In this document: in pieces, positions 33,726 through 47,200 of the stretch | Layout of the letters: each line of letters begins with the position of its first letter | How positions within the stretch are numbered: position 1 is the first letter of the stretch | DNA from: Anaeromyces robustus | Taxonomy: Eukaryota; Neocallimastigomycota; Neocallimastigomycetes; Neocallimastigales; Neocallimastigaceae | Length of the DNA stretch: 64,000 nt | Reading direction: 5' to 3' | NCBI GenBank assembly: GCA_002104895.1 | Contig: MCFG01000062.1 | Coordinates: 1-64,000 of the forward strand | The notes under the pieces: model-generated | Databases searched by the model: none | What the model saw: only the letters and a program-made list of their open reading frames with translations | Told to the model about the DNA's origin: nothing | Position numbers and translations under genes: made by a program

Positions 33726-34784
33726 TTTTTAATAGGATTATTAATTAAATAGATAGTATTTTTTTTTTTTTTTTATTTTGTATAAATACAATATTTGATT
33801 TGTTTTATTTTTTTTTTATTAAATTTTCGAGAATAATATTTTCACATTAATTAAATCAAAATATCGAATGAATATATATTTTCTATTTTTCTATTTCTTC
33901 TTTCTAAATTATTATTCTTTTAAATTATATTAATAATACATTTAATAATTAATTTTTTTTAAAAAAAAATATAATTATTTACATTATATAGATTTATAAA
34001 AAAAAAAGAACTAATCTATCTATATATATAATTACAAAAAATAGTAAAATAACTTATTTTTATAATAAATATATTAAAATTTTTTAAAAAATTTTAATAT
34101 AAAAAATTTTCCTTTTTTTTTTTATTATTTTTAAAAAATATTATTTCTTATATAAAAATACTACTAAACTATATATTATGTAATAAATTTGTATATATAA
34201 TTTATGAAATAAAAATGACATAATATTCATTATATATTCAGAAAAAACGAAAAAAAGAATGTTTAATATGTTGAAATTAAATTGATTATTTAATAATAAA
34301 TTTCTTTATTAATAATTATTTAATAATCATAATACTTTATGAATAAAATATAAAATGATCTTATAATTTCATATAATAATAATAATTTTTAAAACTTAAG
34401 AATAATTAATATTTTAAAAGTTAAGAATAATTAAAACTGTAAATAAATAATAAACTAATAATCCTACAAAGAAAAGATTATAAGAAAATGAAATATTAAT
34501 TATTATTTATCCAATTTTGAATGATATTAATTACTTATATATAATTTTATATAATAATTCATGTAATTTAGTTATAAAATTATACCAGATATATATAAAT
34601 ATTAGATATTAATGAAATAATTATGATATAAAACAAGATTTAATAAAAATATTAATAGAAATGTTATATTTTAAAATGTTAATAATCCACTATTAAGAAA
34701 ATTTTTAAAGGATTAGGGTTAATTATTGATTTATAGTTGAAAAATATTGAATATTTGATATGTCCCATTTCAAGTGAATATGGA
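33726..34784. other. intergenic, A+T-rich
   Basis: Shared upstream space of the kinesin gene (-) and the tRNA (+). No other feature could be supported. Confidence 0.65.
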
Positions 34785-34855
34785 GCGTTAATAGTATAGA
34801 GGTAGAATATTTGCCTTCCAAGCAAATGGCCCGGGTTCGATTCCCGGTTAACGCA
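34785..34855 (+). tRNA. tRNA-Gly (anticodon TCC)
   Basis: A 71-nt cloverleaf: acceptor GCGTTAA (34785-34791) pairs with TTAACGC (34848-34854), discriminator A. The T arm is CCGGG-TTCGATT-CCCGG, and the anticodon arm is TTTGC-CTTCCAA-GCAAA with TCC at the anticodon position. No intron and no encoded CCA. Confidence 0.95.
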
Positions 34856-34860
34856 TTTTT
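34856..34860 (+). terminator. Pol III terminator of tRNA-Gly
   Basis: Five T residues immediately after the discriminator base, followed by GATTTTTTT. Confidence 0.7.
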
Positions 34861-34993
34861 GATTTTTTTATTAAATTATTATTATTCAATCAGTTTTTGA
34901 TTGATATATATTATTAATTAATTAATAATATATATAAATTGAATTACCAATATATTTATATATTTAATTTTTAATTTTAATTTTATTATATTA

Positions 34994-35024
<31 letters not shown>

Positions 35025-35145
35025 TTATTCATTAATTTTTTATATATTAAAGCTTTAAATATTATAAAAAAAAAAAAAAAAAATTAATTTGAAATTAAAA
35101 AAAAAAAAAATTAATAATATTTAATATTATATAAAAATTAATAAT

Positions 35146-35946
35146 ATGGATTTTTTTAAATTATTGGGAAAAGGAACAAAATTTAATTCTAAACGTTATC
35201 AAGAAGATTTTGATATATTTAAGGTAATTCAAATTTTAAAAATAAAAATATAAAATGTAAATTTTATAATAGAAATTTGTTTAATTAATTAATAATAAAA
35301 ATATTATAAATGTTTTTTTTTTTTTTTTTTTTTTTTAAAATTATTTATTATATGTATATATCTAACAAAGAATAAAGCAAATGTTGAAGAAATAAAAGAT
35401 ACTGTTGATGTTGAAGAAGAATCTGCAGTTCCAGAATTAGATTTTTTTAATACCAATAGAACAAAGAATGAAAAAGATGATACCAAAAAAATTAAAAAAG
35501 ATAAAAAATTAAAAAAAGAAGAAAAGAAAAATGGTACATTATATATATATATATATATATATTATTTTATTATTTTATTATATTATTTATTAATATTAAT
35601 AATAACATTTTAATAAATAGTCGAAGTTGAATTAGAATCAGAAATGGATTTCTCAAATCAAAGCGAAGTAAGTAAAATAATTTTAAGTTAAAATTTTAAG
35701 AAATAAACTAATTTTTTTTTTTTTAATTATATATCATTTATTTTTTTATTTTTAATTTTTTTTTTTTCTATTATATTTATTATAAGGTTCAAAAATTCAG
35801 ATTAAATCATAGAATAAAAATATATGGTACAGATGTTCCAAATCCAATACAATCATTTGAAGATTTAAAATCTATGTATGCATTATTATTTGTACTAGTA
35901 ACAATATTTAAAAATCATTATGAAATAAAATAGAATAAAATTATTG

Positions 35947-35983
<37 letters not shown>

Positions 35984-38474
35984 TTAAAGATATAATATTA
36001 AACCCTATCTTGAAAATAATCTTAAGGATAATGGTTTTACAGTTCCAACTCCTATTCAAATGCAAGCAACAACAATTATGTTACATGTAATTTTATATAT
36101 TATTATTATTTTTTTTTTATTTTAAAGAACATTTTAGATTTATGTATAATAATATTAAACGAGAAAAAGTATTAAATTCAAAATTCTTAACTATAATTGT
36201 ATAATATTTAAAGAAAAGAGATTTAATTGCATGTTCACCAACAGGTTCTGGTAAAACTTTATCATTTATTATTCCAATATTACATTTATTAAAAGCTCCA
36301 ATGAAAAAAGGTTTTCGTGCAGTTATTATATCACCAACTCGTGAATTGGCACAACAAGTTAGTATATTTTTAAAAAAAATTACTATCATATAATTCTTAA
36401 TTATAAAAAATTTTATTATATAGTATTAAAAACAATTTATTATACAATAATGTTAACCAAAAAATAAAAAAAAATTTTTTTTTTCAATTCCATTTTTATA
36501 AATATATTATTAGATTCACAGAGAATTTCAATTATTAGCTAAAGGCAAACCATTCCGTATTTGCTTACTTTCTAAAGCTACTAATTTAAATACAGAAACT
36601 GGATATAATAAAAATTATGGTAATTAAGATATAATTACATAGTATTATGATTATAATAATTTGTAAATAATTTTAATATTAAATTATTTTATAATATTTT
36701 ATTTAATTTTATGTTCATAATAATTTTATTATAGACATTTTAATTAGTACTCCACTTCGTTTAGTTCATGCAATTCAACATGAATCTATTAAGTTAGATA
36801 GGTATAAAATAATTTATAATGCACCTTTAATGATAATATGAATTGCTTTACATATATATATATATAATTAACATATATACTTTGTTTTTATATTTATATT
36901 TTAATCATAATCATAATCATAATTATATTCATAATCATAATCATAATCATAATCATAATCATAATCATAATCATAATCATAATCATAATCATAATCATAA
37001 TCATAATCATAATCATAATCATAATCATAATCATATTCATAATCATATTCATAATCATATTCATAATCTTAATCATAATCTTAATCATCATCATCATCAT
37101 CATCATGATAATAATAACAATAACAATATCAATAACAATATAATAAGTGTTCAACAATTGATTCTCGATGAAGCTGATAGATTACTTGAATTAGGTTTCT
37201 TAGAACAAATGGATGAAATTATTGCAGCTTGTAATTCAACAACATTACAAACTTCATTATTTAGTGCAACCATTCACTCTGGTGTTGAATCTATTGCAAG
37301 AACTATTATGAAAGATCCAATAAGAATTGTTATTGGTGAAAAGTTAGTATTTACTAAATATTTAATAGAAAATTAAAGATATATTAAGATTTATATATAT
37401 ATATATATATATTTTATATAATTATTAATATTTTGTATGTTAATTATTATTAATGATTGTAAAGGAATGCTGCAACAGAGACAATTAAACAAAAGTTAGT
37501 ATATGTTGGTGGTGAAGAGGGTAAATTAATTGAAATGAGACAAATGATTCAAAGTGGATTAAAACCACCTGTATTAATTTTCGTACAATCAGTTGAAAGA
37601 GCTAAAGAACTTTTCCATGAATTAGTCTATGATGGAATTAATGTTGATGTTATACATTCAGAAAGAACTAAAGCACAAGTATAAATGAATATTTTAAAAG
37701 TTTATTAATAATTATATATTTATGTATATATTAAACTTATTAATTAATTATATATATTTATTTATTATAAATATAAAATAATTATTTTTTATATTATAGA
37801 GAGATAATATTGTTAATAACTTTAGAATAGGAAAAATATGGGTATTAATTACAACTGAATTAATGGCTCGTGGTATGGATTTTAAGGGGGTAAAACTAGT
37901 TATTAATTATGATTTTCCACAAAGTGTTCAAAGTTATATTCATAGAATTGGTAGAACTGGTCGTGCTGGTAGAGATGGTGAAGCTGTTACATTCTTTTCA
38001 AGAGATGATGTTACATATTTAAAAAGGTAAATTATATAATGAATTATTATTATTATTATTATTATTATTATAACCACTATTATTATATATTATTTAATTG
38101 TGATTTATTAAATAATATAAATATTTAATATTATTTTCCTTTAATATTAATGAATATTTATGTAATATTAAACTATAAAAATAACAAATTATAAAATATA
38201 TATCTATATATTATCATTATATAGTATTGTTAACGTAATGAAGAGTTCTGGTTGTGATGTACCTGAATGGATGTTACAATTGAAAAAACCAACAAAAGAA
38301 ATGAAGAAGAAATTAAGAAATAGACCAATTCAACGTAAAACAATTAATACCATGAGTAAATATGATAAACAAAAAATACATCATAAACAAGATATGATAA
38401 ATAATTCAAAGAAGAGGAAAGAAAATGGAAATAATGAAAACAAAAATAATAAGAAACCAAAAAAAGCTGATTAA
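35146..38474 (+). CDS. ROK1: ROK1/DDX52 DEAD-box RNA helicase
   Basis: ATP-dependent RNA helicase of the small-subunit processome, needed for early 18S rRNA maturation in the nucleolus. Twelve exons: 35146-35223, 35371-35533, 35621-35667, 35787-35875, 35990-36086, 36214-36357, 36514-36619, 36735-36801, 37148-37342, 37465-37678, 37800-38026 and 38225-38474. They give 558 aa, close to the yeast length. N-terminal [18 protein letters not shown] and a PELDFF motif are ROK1-like. Helicase motifs in order: Q region PTPIQMQA, P-loop SPTGSGKT (166-173), [12 protein letters not shown] at 271-274, SAT at 303-305, [31 protein letters not shown], and [11 protein letters not shown]. The C-terminus is Lys/Asn-rich. 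Intron 8 (36802-37147) carries a hexanucleotide repeat. Confidence 0.95.
36903..37110. repeat. (AATCAT)n array inside a ROK1 intron
   Basis: About 30 copies of AATCAT with a few TTC and CTT variants, ending in a CAT run. It lies in intron 8. Although the frame is open and would encode His/Asn repeats, the first AG after the donor is the acceptor at 37146-37147, so the array is intronic. Confidence 0.85.
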
Positions 38475-38937
38475 ATAATATCATATTTCATATTTCATAT
38501 TTCATCTTCATATTTATTAGTCAGTTTTTAAAAATTTTAATTTATATTTATTTATTTATTTTTTATTTTAATTATTATTTCATTGTTAATAGATTTACGT
38601 ATTTAAAGTTTTTCTTATTATTATTTTTTTTTTAAATAACGATATGTTAATATTTTTACAAAGTTAGATGAATATTAATATAATATATATTATTTTAAAC
38701 ATAACAATAGAATTATGAATAAAATTTATTTATTATTTAATTTAATTTTTATAATTTAAATATATATCAAATATATAATTTTATATATATAATTATTTCC
38801 TCTTTTTTTTTTTTTTTTGAGAATAAACATATTAGTATATGTTTATTTTTTAAATTGATATATGATATACATAGTGTTTGACATTTATTTGTTATATTAC
38901 AGATTTATTTTTATTTTCATAATTTTTATTTATAGGT

Positions 38938-38989
<52 letters not shown>

Positions 38990-39044
38990 ATATTTATTTA
39001 CACATATAAATTTTTTAATTCTTTTTTTTTTTTTATTATTTTTT
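38475..39044. other. intergenic between convergent genes
   Basis: Holds an 11-bp stem (38822-38832 with 38837-38847) with a TAGT loop, flanked by T runs, and an ATT microsatellite at 38938-38985. The stem lies between the 3' ends of ROK1 and thymidylate synthase. No gene was seen. Confidence 0.6.
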
Positions 39045-40158
39045 TTATGTTGACATTTTCATATATATTTTACCATGTGGATTATAATCTACTATTTCAA
39101 TATCATCAAATGTAAATTCTTCTATTTCCTTCAATATTTGATCTACTGTTTTATTCGTTTTTATTTTATTATTAGATGTCTTTTGCATTTTTTTGTGAGG
39201 TTCAACTCCTTCATTTGAATTTTTTTTAATTATCAATTTAGGGAATGGTCTTGGAGTTCTTTTTAATTGTTCTTGTAATGCTTCAATGTGATTATTATAA
39301 ATATGTGTATCACCCATATCATGAATAAATGTTCCAGGTTTAATTCCAATGACATGAGCAATTATACATGTTAACAATGAATAACTTGCTATATTAAATG
39401 GAACACCTAAACCAACATCACAAGATCTTTGGTAAAGAATGCAAGATAAACTTGGATCTGTTTCTGGATTTGAAACAAAAAATTGACAGAACATATGACA
39501 TGGTGGTAATGCCATTTCTGATAAGTCTATAATATTTTTTATGAATTAGTATATGAAAATTTATTTTTATTAGAATATTTGTATATTATAATTTTTTTTT
39601 TTATAATAATAATAATAATATATTTTTTATCTTACCTGCTGGATTCCAAGCTGACATTATGATTCTTCTATCAGTTGGATTATTTATAATTTTGTCAATA
39701 ACATCACGAAGTTGATCTTTTCCTTGACCTGTATAATCTGTATGACAATCTACATATTTAGCACCAAAATGACGCCATTGCCAACCATATATTGGTCCTA
39801 AATCACCTTCCTCTCTATCTGTTAAACCAATTTTATCAAGAAATTCACGGGAACCATTACCTTCCCATATATGAATTCCTTTCTTTGATAATATTTTTCC
39901 ATCAGTATCACCTCTTAAAAACCAAAACAATTCTTCTGCTACACCTCTGAAAAAAACCTTTTTTGTTGTTAATAATGGAAAATGGTCTTTTAGAGAGAAT
40001 CTTAAGGGATTTGGACCAAATATTGCTCGAGTTCCAGTACCTGTTCTATCATTTCTTAATTCACCTTCTTTTATTATTTTTCTAATTAAATTTAAATATT
40101 GTAATTCTTCTTCATTTTCAATTTTTGATACTTCTTCCTTCTTATTTTCTGAACTCAT
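39045..40158 (-). CDS. TYMS: thymidylate synthase
   Basis: Methylates dUMP to dTMP with methylene-tetrahydrofolate. Two exons on the minus strand, 39636-40158 and 39045-39526, give 334 aa. Landmarks are the RNDRTGTGT folate/phosphate loop, [44 protein letters not shown], active-site Cys184 in [27 protein letters not shown], and [11 protein letters not shown] Lys/Asn-rich insertion of about 25 residues precedes the last conserved block ([12 protein letters not shown]). It stands alone: no fused dihydrofolate reductase, as in other fungi. It shares a 366-bp divergent upstream region with the AAA ATPase. Confidence 0.96.
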
Positions 40159-40524
40159 TTTTTTTTTTTTTTAAATAATTCAAATTTATAATATATACAA
40201 AGAAAAGTGTATATTTAATATTTTAATATTATAATTTTTAAATACTTTAATTCTTTATTTTTTCTTTTTTTTTTTTTTTTTTTTAAAAAAAAACTACAAA
40301 TAAATATTTTATATTTCCACTGTTAAATTAAATTAATCAAACTATATTTGTATGATTTAAATTAATTCATGAAATAAAATAAAAATATGTTTTTTAATTT
40401 CATTTTTAATAATGAGTATTCACGTGATTATGTTTATATGTTTTTATATTAAATTATTAGTATAATGGTTTAACTTATAAAAGTGGAATTATTTTTTAAC
40501 AAGAAAAGCAATAAAGATAGATAG
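40159..40524. other. divergent upstream region of TYMS and the AAA ATPase
   Basis: A+T-rich with poly-T near 40268-40284. Probably contains both promoters; no specific site was recognised. Confidence 0.5.
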
Positions 40525-42459
40525 ATGAATTTATTAACAAATAAACCTTTACTTATAACAGGAAATGGTAATAATTTTTATAATTAATAATTGAATATAA
40601 ATATATTAATATATTAACATTTTTTTTATTATAATAAGGCAAAACTAAATATGTCGAAAATTTATTAAAGAATTACAATAATTATGAGGTATATCTATTA
40701 ATTATAAGTAAATTTTAGAAAATATGGTGACATTTAAAATTATTAATATTTAAATTGTTTAATATTAAAAGATTGTTATTGTTAGTTTAGCTGATATGCT
40801 TTTAAGATATCCATTAAATATAGAGACTTGTTTAAATAATTATTTTGAATATGCTTATAAACATCAACCTTCTATATGTAATTATATAAATATATATATA
40901 TTATACATTAAATGAAGAATAAAAATTAAAATTATTATTATATTTTAGTAATTTTTGATAACTGTGAAGAGATATTTAATAGAAATGGTTCAAATTATCA
41001 ATTTATATATAACTTTATGGACAATACCAAAAAATATCAAAATGAAATTATAATAGTAAGTAAAAAAAAAAATATTAATACTTTTTTTATTAATTTATAA
41101 TTAATTATAATAAATTAATTTTCTAATATAAAAATTATCACAATATTAATAATAGATAGGAAAATCTAATTCCTTAGATGATATCCATCCTATTATAAAA
41201 AACTATTTTGAAGTATATTTCAATTTTAGATATTTAATAATTTTCGTAACTACACAATATTGCTGAATATTAACTAAATTTATATATATATATTTAAACA
41301 GGAATTTATAGATATACAAAATCCTGATACAAATAATATAATATCAATATTTAAAAATAATTTAAATGAATATGAAGAAATAAATTCAATTGACTTAATT
41401 AAAATTGCAAATTTATGTAAAAGATTTACGTATAATGATATTATAGCTGTTTGTAAATTTATAATTCAGAATTCTTCGAATGATAATTTAGGTAAGGCAT
41501 TTCATTAAATTCCTTTTTTTTTTTTTTTTTTTTTATTTTTATTTTAACTTTTCATTTAATTTTATTTTATAAAATTTTTTAAATATGAAAATGAATTCTT
41601 TCTTATATGACTATTTTTGACCTACAGAAAAAAAATTTATAGATTCCATTAATCGTGTTTTAAATAATAATATTAAAAATTCTTATGATTCTTCTGTAAA
41701 CGAATCAATACAATGGGACGATATTGGTGGTCTTGATAAAGTTAAAGTATGTCTTTTTAATTTTATTTACTTCTTTCTTTTTTTTATTTTTATAAAAAAT
41801 TATGGTATTTTATATAAAATAATAATTATTATTTTTTTTTAAAAATCAACTATATATGTATATAATATAAAAGGAAGATATTGAGGAATCAGTAATATGG
41901 TATTTCAATAACCCTGAAGCTTATAATCGTTTAGGCATTCAAGCTACGAAAGGTGTACTATTGTAAGTATTATATATATAAAATTAACAATATAATGGTA
42001 TTAATATATACATTTTTATTCATGATTTTCCATTTTATTTAATATATAAAATTCTTATAATTATTATAAATAGATATGGTCCTCCTGGTACAGGTAAAAC
42101 TCTTTTAGCGAAGGCAATCGCAACGAAAATAAATTCAAGATTTATTCTAATTAATATATCTGATTTGGTTAAAGGAGAAGTATGTTAAAAATAATAAATT
42201 ATAATTAAAGTTAAAAACAATAATGATAAAACTCTAAGTCAATAAAACAATAATATTAATTATATGCATATATACATATATTTAAGGTAGGTCAATCTGA
42301 AAAAGCAATTAAAAAGTTTTTTGATTTAGCAATAAGTACACAACCAGCAATTATATTTTTAGATGAATTGGAATCTCTTTTTTCAAAAAGAAAGGGTGAT
42401 AATAGTATTGTACAAAAGGTAAATATATGATAGACTTTTTAAAACTTATTAATTTGAAA

Positions 42460-42532
<73 letters not shown>

Positions 42533-43178
42533 AATAATTTATTATATATTCATAGTTATCGTCACAATTAATTTTACAACTTGATGAATTAAATTCAGGT
42601 CAATATAAAGTTATAATATTAGGTGCTACAAATAATGTTAGAGCTTTAGATCCGTCAATAACACGATCAGGTACTATATTGTTAGAATGTTTATTTTCAT
42701 ATAATATATAATAGGTATTAAAATAAATTAATATATCCATCTTTTTTTTTTTTTTTTTTTTTTTTCCTTAAAGGTCGTCTTGATCATCTTATTCATGTAC
42801 CATTACCTGATTGTGCTCAAAGAGAATCAATTTTAAAAGTTATTGGTAAACGTATGCCCATTAGTGATAATGTTGATTATAAAATAATAGCTGAAAGAAT
42901 TAATGGATACAGTGGTGCGGATATTAAAGAATTGTTTAGAAAAACTGGCTTGTATGCATTAAAAAGAATTTATAAATTAAAAAATGAAAATAATAGTGTA
43001 GATATTGTAAGTATAATATTAATAATTAAAATTTTAACTATATAGAATTATAGTATATGTATGTAAATTTAATAATAAAATTTATTGTTAATATATTTAT
43101 ATTATGATTGTATTAATTTAGGTAAAAAATATTTCACAGGAAGATTTTATTCATGTACTAAACAATACAAAAAAATAG
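40525..43178 (+). CDS. compact two-domain AAA ATPase, AFG2/SPATA5L1-like
   Basis: Thirteen exons: 40525-40567, 40639-40688, 40772-40877, 40949-41055, 41156-41212, 41302-41491, 41628-41746, 41874-41962, 42074-42179, 42287-42418, 42556-42670, 42774-43006 and 43122-43178 (467 aa). The C-terminal AAA domain is intact: [11 protein letters not shown], Walker A GPPGTGKT (256-263), Walker B IIFLDE (Asp315/Glu316), and [16 protein letters not shown] with the arginine finger. The preceding segment looks like a degenerate first AAA domain: LLITGNGKT has a P-loop three residues short, and ILIFDNCEE replaces Walker B. There is no N-terminal substrate domain. [18 protein letters not shown] followed by [14 protein letters not shown] is closest in my reading to the Cdc48/AFG2 group, whose members remodel ribosome-maturation or replication factors. 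The exact orthologue is uncertain. Confidence 0.85.
42468..42530. repeat. (TAAA)n microsatellite in an intron
   Basis: About 15 AAAT/TAAA units inside the tenth intron of the AAA ATPase gene. Confidence 0.9.
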
Positions 43179-43508
43179 AATTTAAAACAAATAATTAATA
43201 ATAAAAACAATAAATTATTTAAATTACTATATAATAAAGAAATATACAAAAAATAAAATAAAAATAAATAAATTATATATATTAAATCATATTATATATA
43301 ATCATTTCTGTTTATTTTTTCATTTTATATTTTATATTTTATATTTTTAATTTTTTGTTTTATTTAAATATATAAATTATTTGTTTTATATGTATTTTTT
43401 TTCAGGGTATTAATATATGCAAAATTATTACATTAAATATTTTTTGTATAATTTTTTTTTTAATTTATTTAATTATAAACACTTTTAGATATATTCATAA
43501 TTTTTTAA
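43179..43508. other. intergenic between convergent genes
   Basis: 330 bp of A+T-rich sequence between the stop codons of the AAA ATPase (+) and HYDIN (-). Nothing else was recognised. Confidence 0.6.
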
Positions 43509-44216
43509 TTATGATATTCCTTTTAAATAATAAACCCAGGAAACACCACTTTGATGTGTAATTGTTAACTTTCCAATTTTTGAAGGAGTAGTTGCTCTTC
43601 CGTTATTTGTGGAGTTATTATTGTTATTGTTATTGTTATTATTACCATTGTTATTATTGTTATAATTATTGTTATTATTATTACTATTATTATTATTATT
43701 ATTGCTAGTATTATTATTTGAGAATTTTGAATTACTATTACTTTGTGAATTTCCTGATCCTGAATTATTGCTTTGATTATTGTTTTGACCTGTACTACTT
43801 ATTGGTTTAAAGTTAATTAACATATTACATATTTTTTTCGGACCAATAGTATCTACTGCTTTGATAGTAAAGGCTGGATTATCAATTGAATAATTAAATG
43901 CTGCTTGAGTTGTAAATACATTTTTGAATACAACTGATGAAGCAGTACCCGATTTTACTAGAATTGGTCCTTGAGGTCTTGGAATAATACAATGACCAAA
44001 TAATGGACAGACATAATCACCTCCAACAGGAGAAGATACTACTAAAGTTGATCTTATATCTCCAAGTTTTGATGGTTCATATGTAATATCAACACAAACT
44101 TCCACTCCACCATTTTGAGCTATAAATGTATTTATTATAAGAAAATTAATAATAATTATAATAATAATAATAATAATAATGATAATAATAATATATAAAT
44201 ATATATATATATATTA

Positions 44217-44274
<58 letters not shown>

Positions 44275-47200
44275 ATTAAAAATGTATTATATTTACCAGA
44301 TGGGGCAATAACTGATTTATCAACAGTAAAATCAGGACTATCAATTTTACATGAATATTCTGTTTTAGTTTTGCTATAACTTATAAATCTAAATGTTTGA
44401 ACTTGATTTAACCCAAGTGGAACCTTAAATTGTAATTTTCTTTCTGGTCCTGCACTTGAGCAACTTAATTTTAGATCATATAAATAGATACCTAATTCTG
44501 TACTATTTAATGTAAGATTAGATGTAATTTCTTTTGGTATTAATGGTAAATATTCTATAGGTAATTTAAAATCAGATCTATAACAAAATAAAAATAATAT
44601 AATATAATTAATATAATATAATATAATTAATATAATATAATGTATATTTAGTTAATATTATTATTATTTTATTAAAGATTTATTTTATATATAGTATATT
44701 AAATATGTTAAATAATTACTTTGGTTGTATTTGGAATGAATGCATGTAAGATACATCTGATGAATTACAAGATGCTACAAAAGAAGCTACTGTTGATAAT
44801 GGATTAGATATAACAATTTCTTTCGATACTGACACTCTAGCTGTTGTAGAAAGTTCAATTGTTGATATTACACCAGCTGGAGTTGATCTAATATTTAAAT
44901 TATAGAAAATATATTCTTGTGTAGTTTCATTTTTGAATATAACTTTAATATTAGATGTTCCTTCTTTATATGAATAAAAGTTAACTTTATATTGTCTTTC
45001 AACTAATCCTGGAATATCAATATATTCCTTTCCTTTTACTATAACTGCTGGATCAGGTTTTAATAATTCAAATGAAACTTTAAACCTTTGTGATCTTTTC
45101 ATCCAATTGGATATAGATAATGTTTCAGTGTAATTAGTTTTACATGGAACATCTCTAGAAATTACACTTGAAGAAATTGGTTTTTCAGCTGTACCACTTA
45201 ATTTATATAATAATCCAGAACCATCTGGAAGTGGGAAGAATATTGAACCTTCATGCCTACCTCCTTCACCTTTTCCATTCATTTCTAATGGCTTAAATGA
45301 AATATCATAAGATTTTGATTGTCCAGGTTCCACTTCAAATACATCCTGTCCTGTCCAACTATTATTTTCTATTATAGGTGAAATATTCCAAACAGTTGGA
45401 GTCTTGTTTTGAATAACAATACTTTTAGTATCAACTTGACGAACAGGACACGAAAATTTAATAACTTCACTTTGTAATGGTTGAACAATACAAGATCCTA
45501 CTAATGTTAATTTTAATGGACGATAGTGCTCTATATTACAAATCAAATTTTCATATCTTATTTCTGCTTGTACATTTAATGGATGGAAAATTATTTCAAT
45601 TGGTATATCAACACCTGGTGATATATATCCTTCACTTGGATTAATGGTGAAATCAGGGTAAAATTTACTTGGATCCCATGAAAATCTTGTACCGATATCA
45701 CCGACATTCTGAATATTTATTTTTCTAATAGTAGAACTATGTTGAACAACAGGTCCGAAGGATAAAATATTATTTTCGAGTTTAACATCTATACCTTGAC
45801 AAACACCACATATTGAAAATAGCTTTTTCTTAAAGGAATCACATTCAATAACAATATCTTCATTAAAAGCTAAAACTCTCTGTTTTGGTTGGAAATTAAT
45901 TTCAAGTGAAATAATATCTTTTGGTTTCATTGTAATTTCATTTTGATTACTCGTAATTTGAACATTATCGTAATTTATTGTTACAAATTTTGATATTAAT
46001 GATTCTAATGCTGAAGATGGTCCTATTTTGAATGTTGCTGGAATAACAGCTCTATTTCTTATTTTTATAATTTTTGTATTTTGGCTATTCATATTAACAG
46101 CTCCAAATGAGATCTTTTCCAATTCGGAGTTAACTAATTCAATCTTAATTTCTGAGCCTTCACCTGCTAAACTAATAGATTGAGAAATATAACCATTAAT
46201 TTCAATATTAATTTTATCTTTATATTCTCTAGCTTCCATTGGGTTGAAATATGTTGTTATTGTTGATTGTTCATTTGGAAGAAGACATGTTAAATCATTT
46301 GTTACTTCGAATGCTGAATCAATTGGTGGAATTACTTCAAATGATATTTCTCTAGTATCCTTATTCGTAATTTGAAAAGTAGTAAATAGTTTTTTAGAAT
46401 ATTGTTGATTAATATAGTTAACACCGAAATCAAATGATGGTTTATCAACTGATATTAATGGACAACAACCAATTCCACAAATCTTTATATTATATGTTTT
46501 ACCATTGATAATTGAACATGCTGCTTTGACATTATTTAATTTTATATTATTCTTTGGAGAAAATATAATTTCACATACTACCTTTTCTCCTTTAATAACA
46601 GTTCCAACTTCTGGAACTATGGTCAATGTATTTGCATATTTTGATAATATTGGTTTCCATGAATATTCAATATTAAATTTACCTGTATTTTTAATAATTA
46701 TCTTTTTAACATGTTTTTCATTGATATATACTCTTCCAAAGTCAATAATATTGTCTGTTTTTTCTCCAGGTGTAAGAGTTATTGAATTACTTTCATTAAT
46801 TTCACTAATTAATTTTTCATGAATTTCATAACCTTCTCCTCTAATATTTACTTTTACAGGTGTTGGCTTCTTTTTAACGTTGCATATTAAACTAATATTA
46901 TATTGTTTTTCTTCTAATGGACTAAATATAATTTCAATTGGAATTTCTGAATGTGGTTGAATAACACCACTACTAGGTGAATATTTAACAGTACTTACTA
47001 ATTCTTTATTAAGGCTATTTTCAGTAAATGCAAAATTGAATGGTGTGTTTTCACTATTAACCAAGTTAATTGTTTCTTTTCTTAAATGTCCTACTAATAT
47101 TGAATTAAAGTTTATACTAGCTCTATCCATATATATATTTGGTTCCATTGCTTGACCTACTAATAAGAATGGAACAGATATTTCTGAATCTTTAATATTA

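Noticed and set aside
36843-37157. His/Asn repeat protein or HN-rich domain of the ROK1 helicase
   Set aside because: The array lies between a good donor (GTATAA at 36802) and the first downstream AG (37146-37147); splicing there restores the conserved helicase sequence across the junction.
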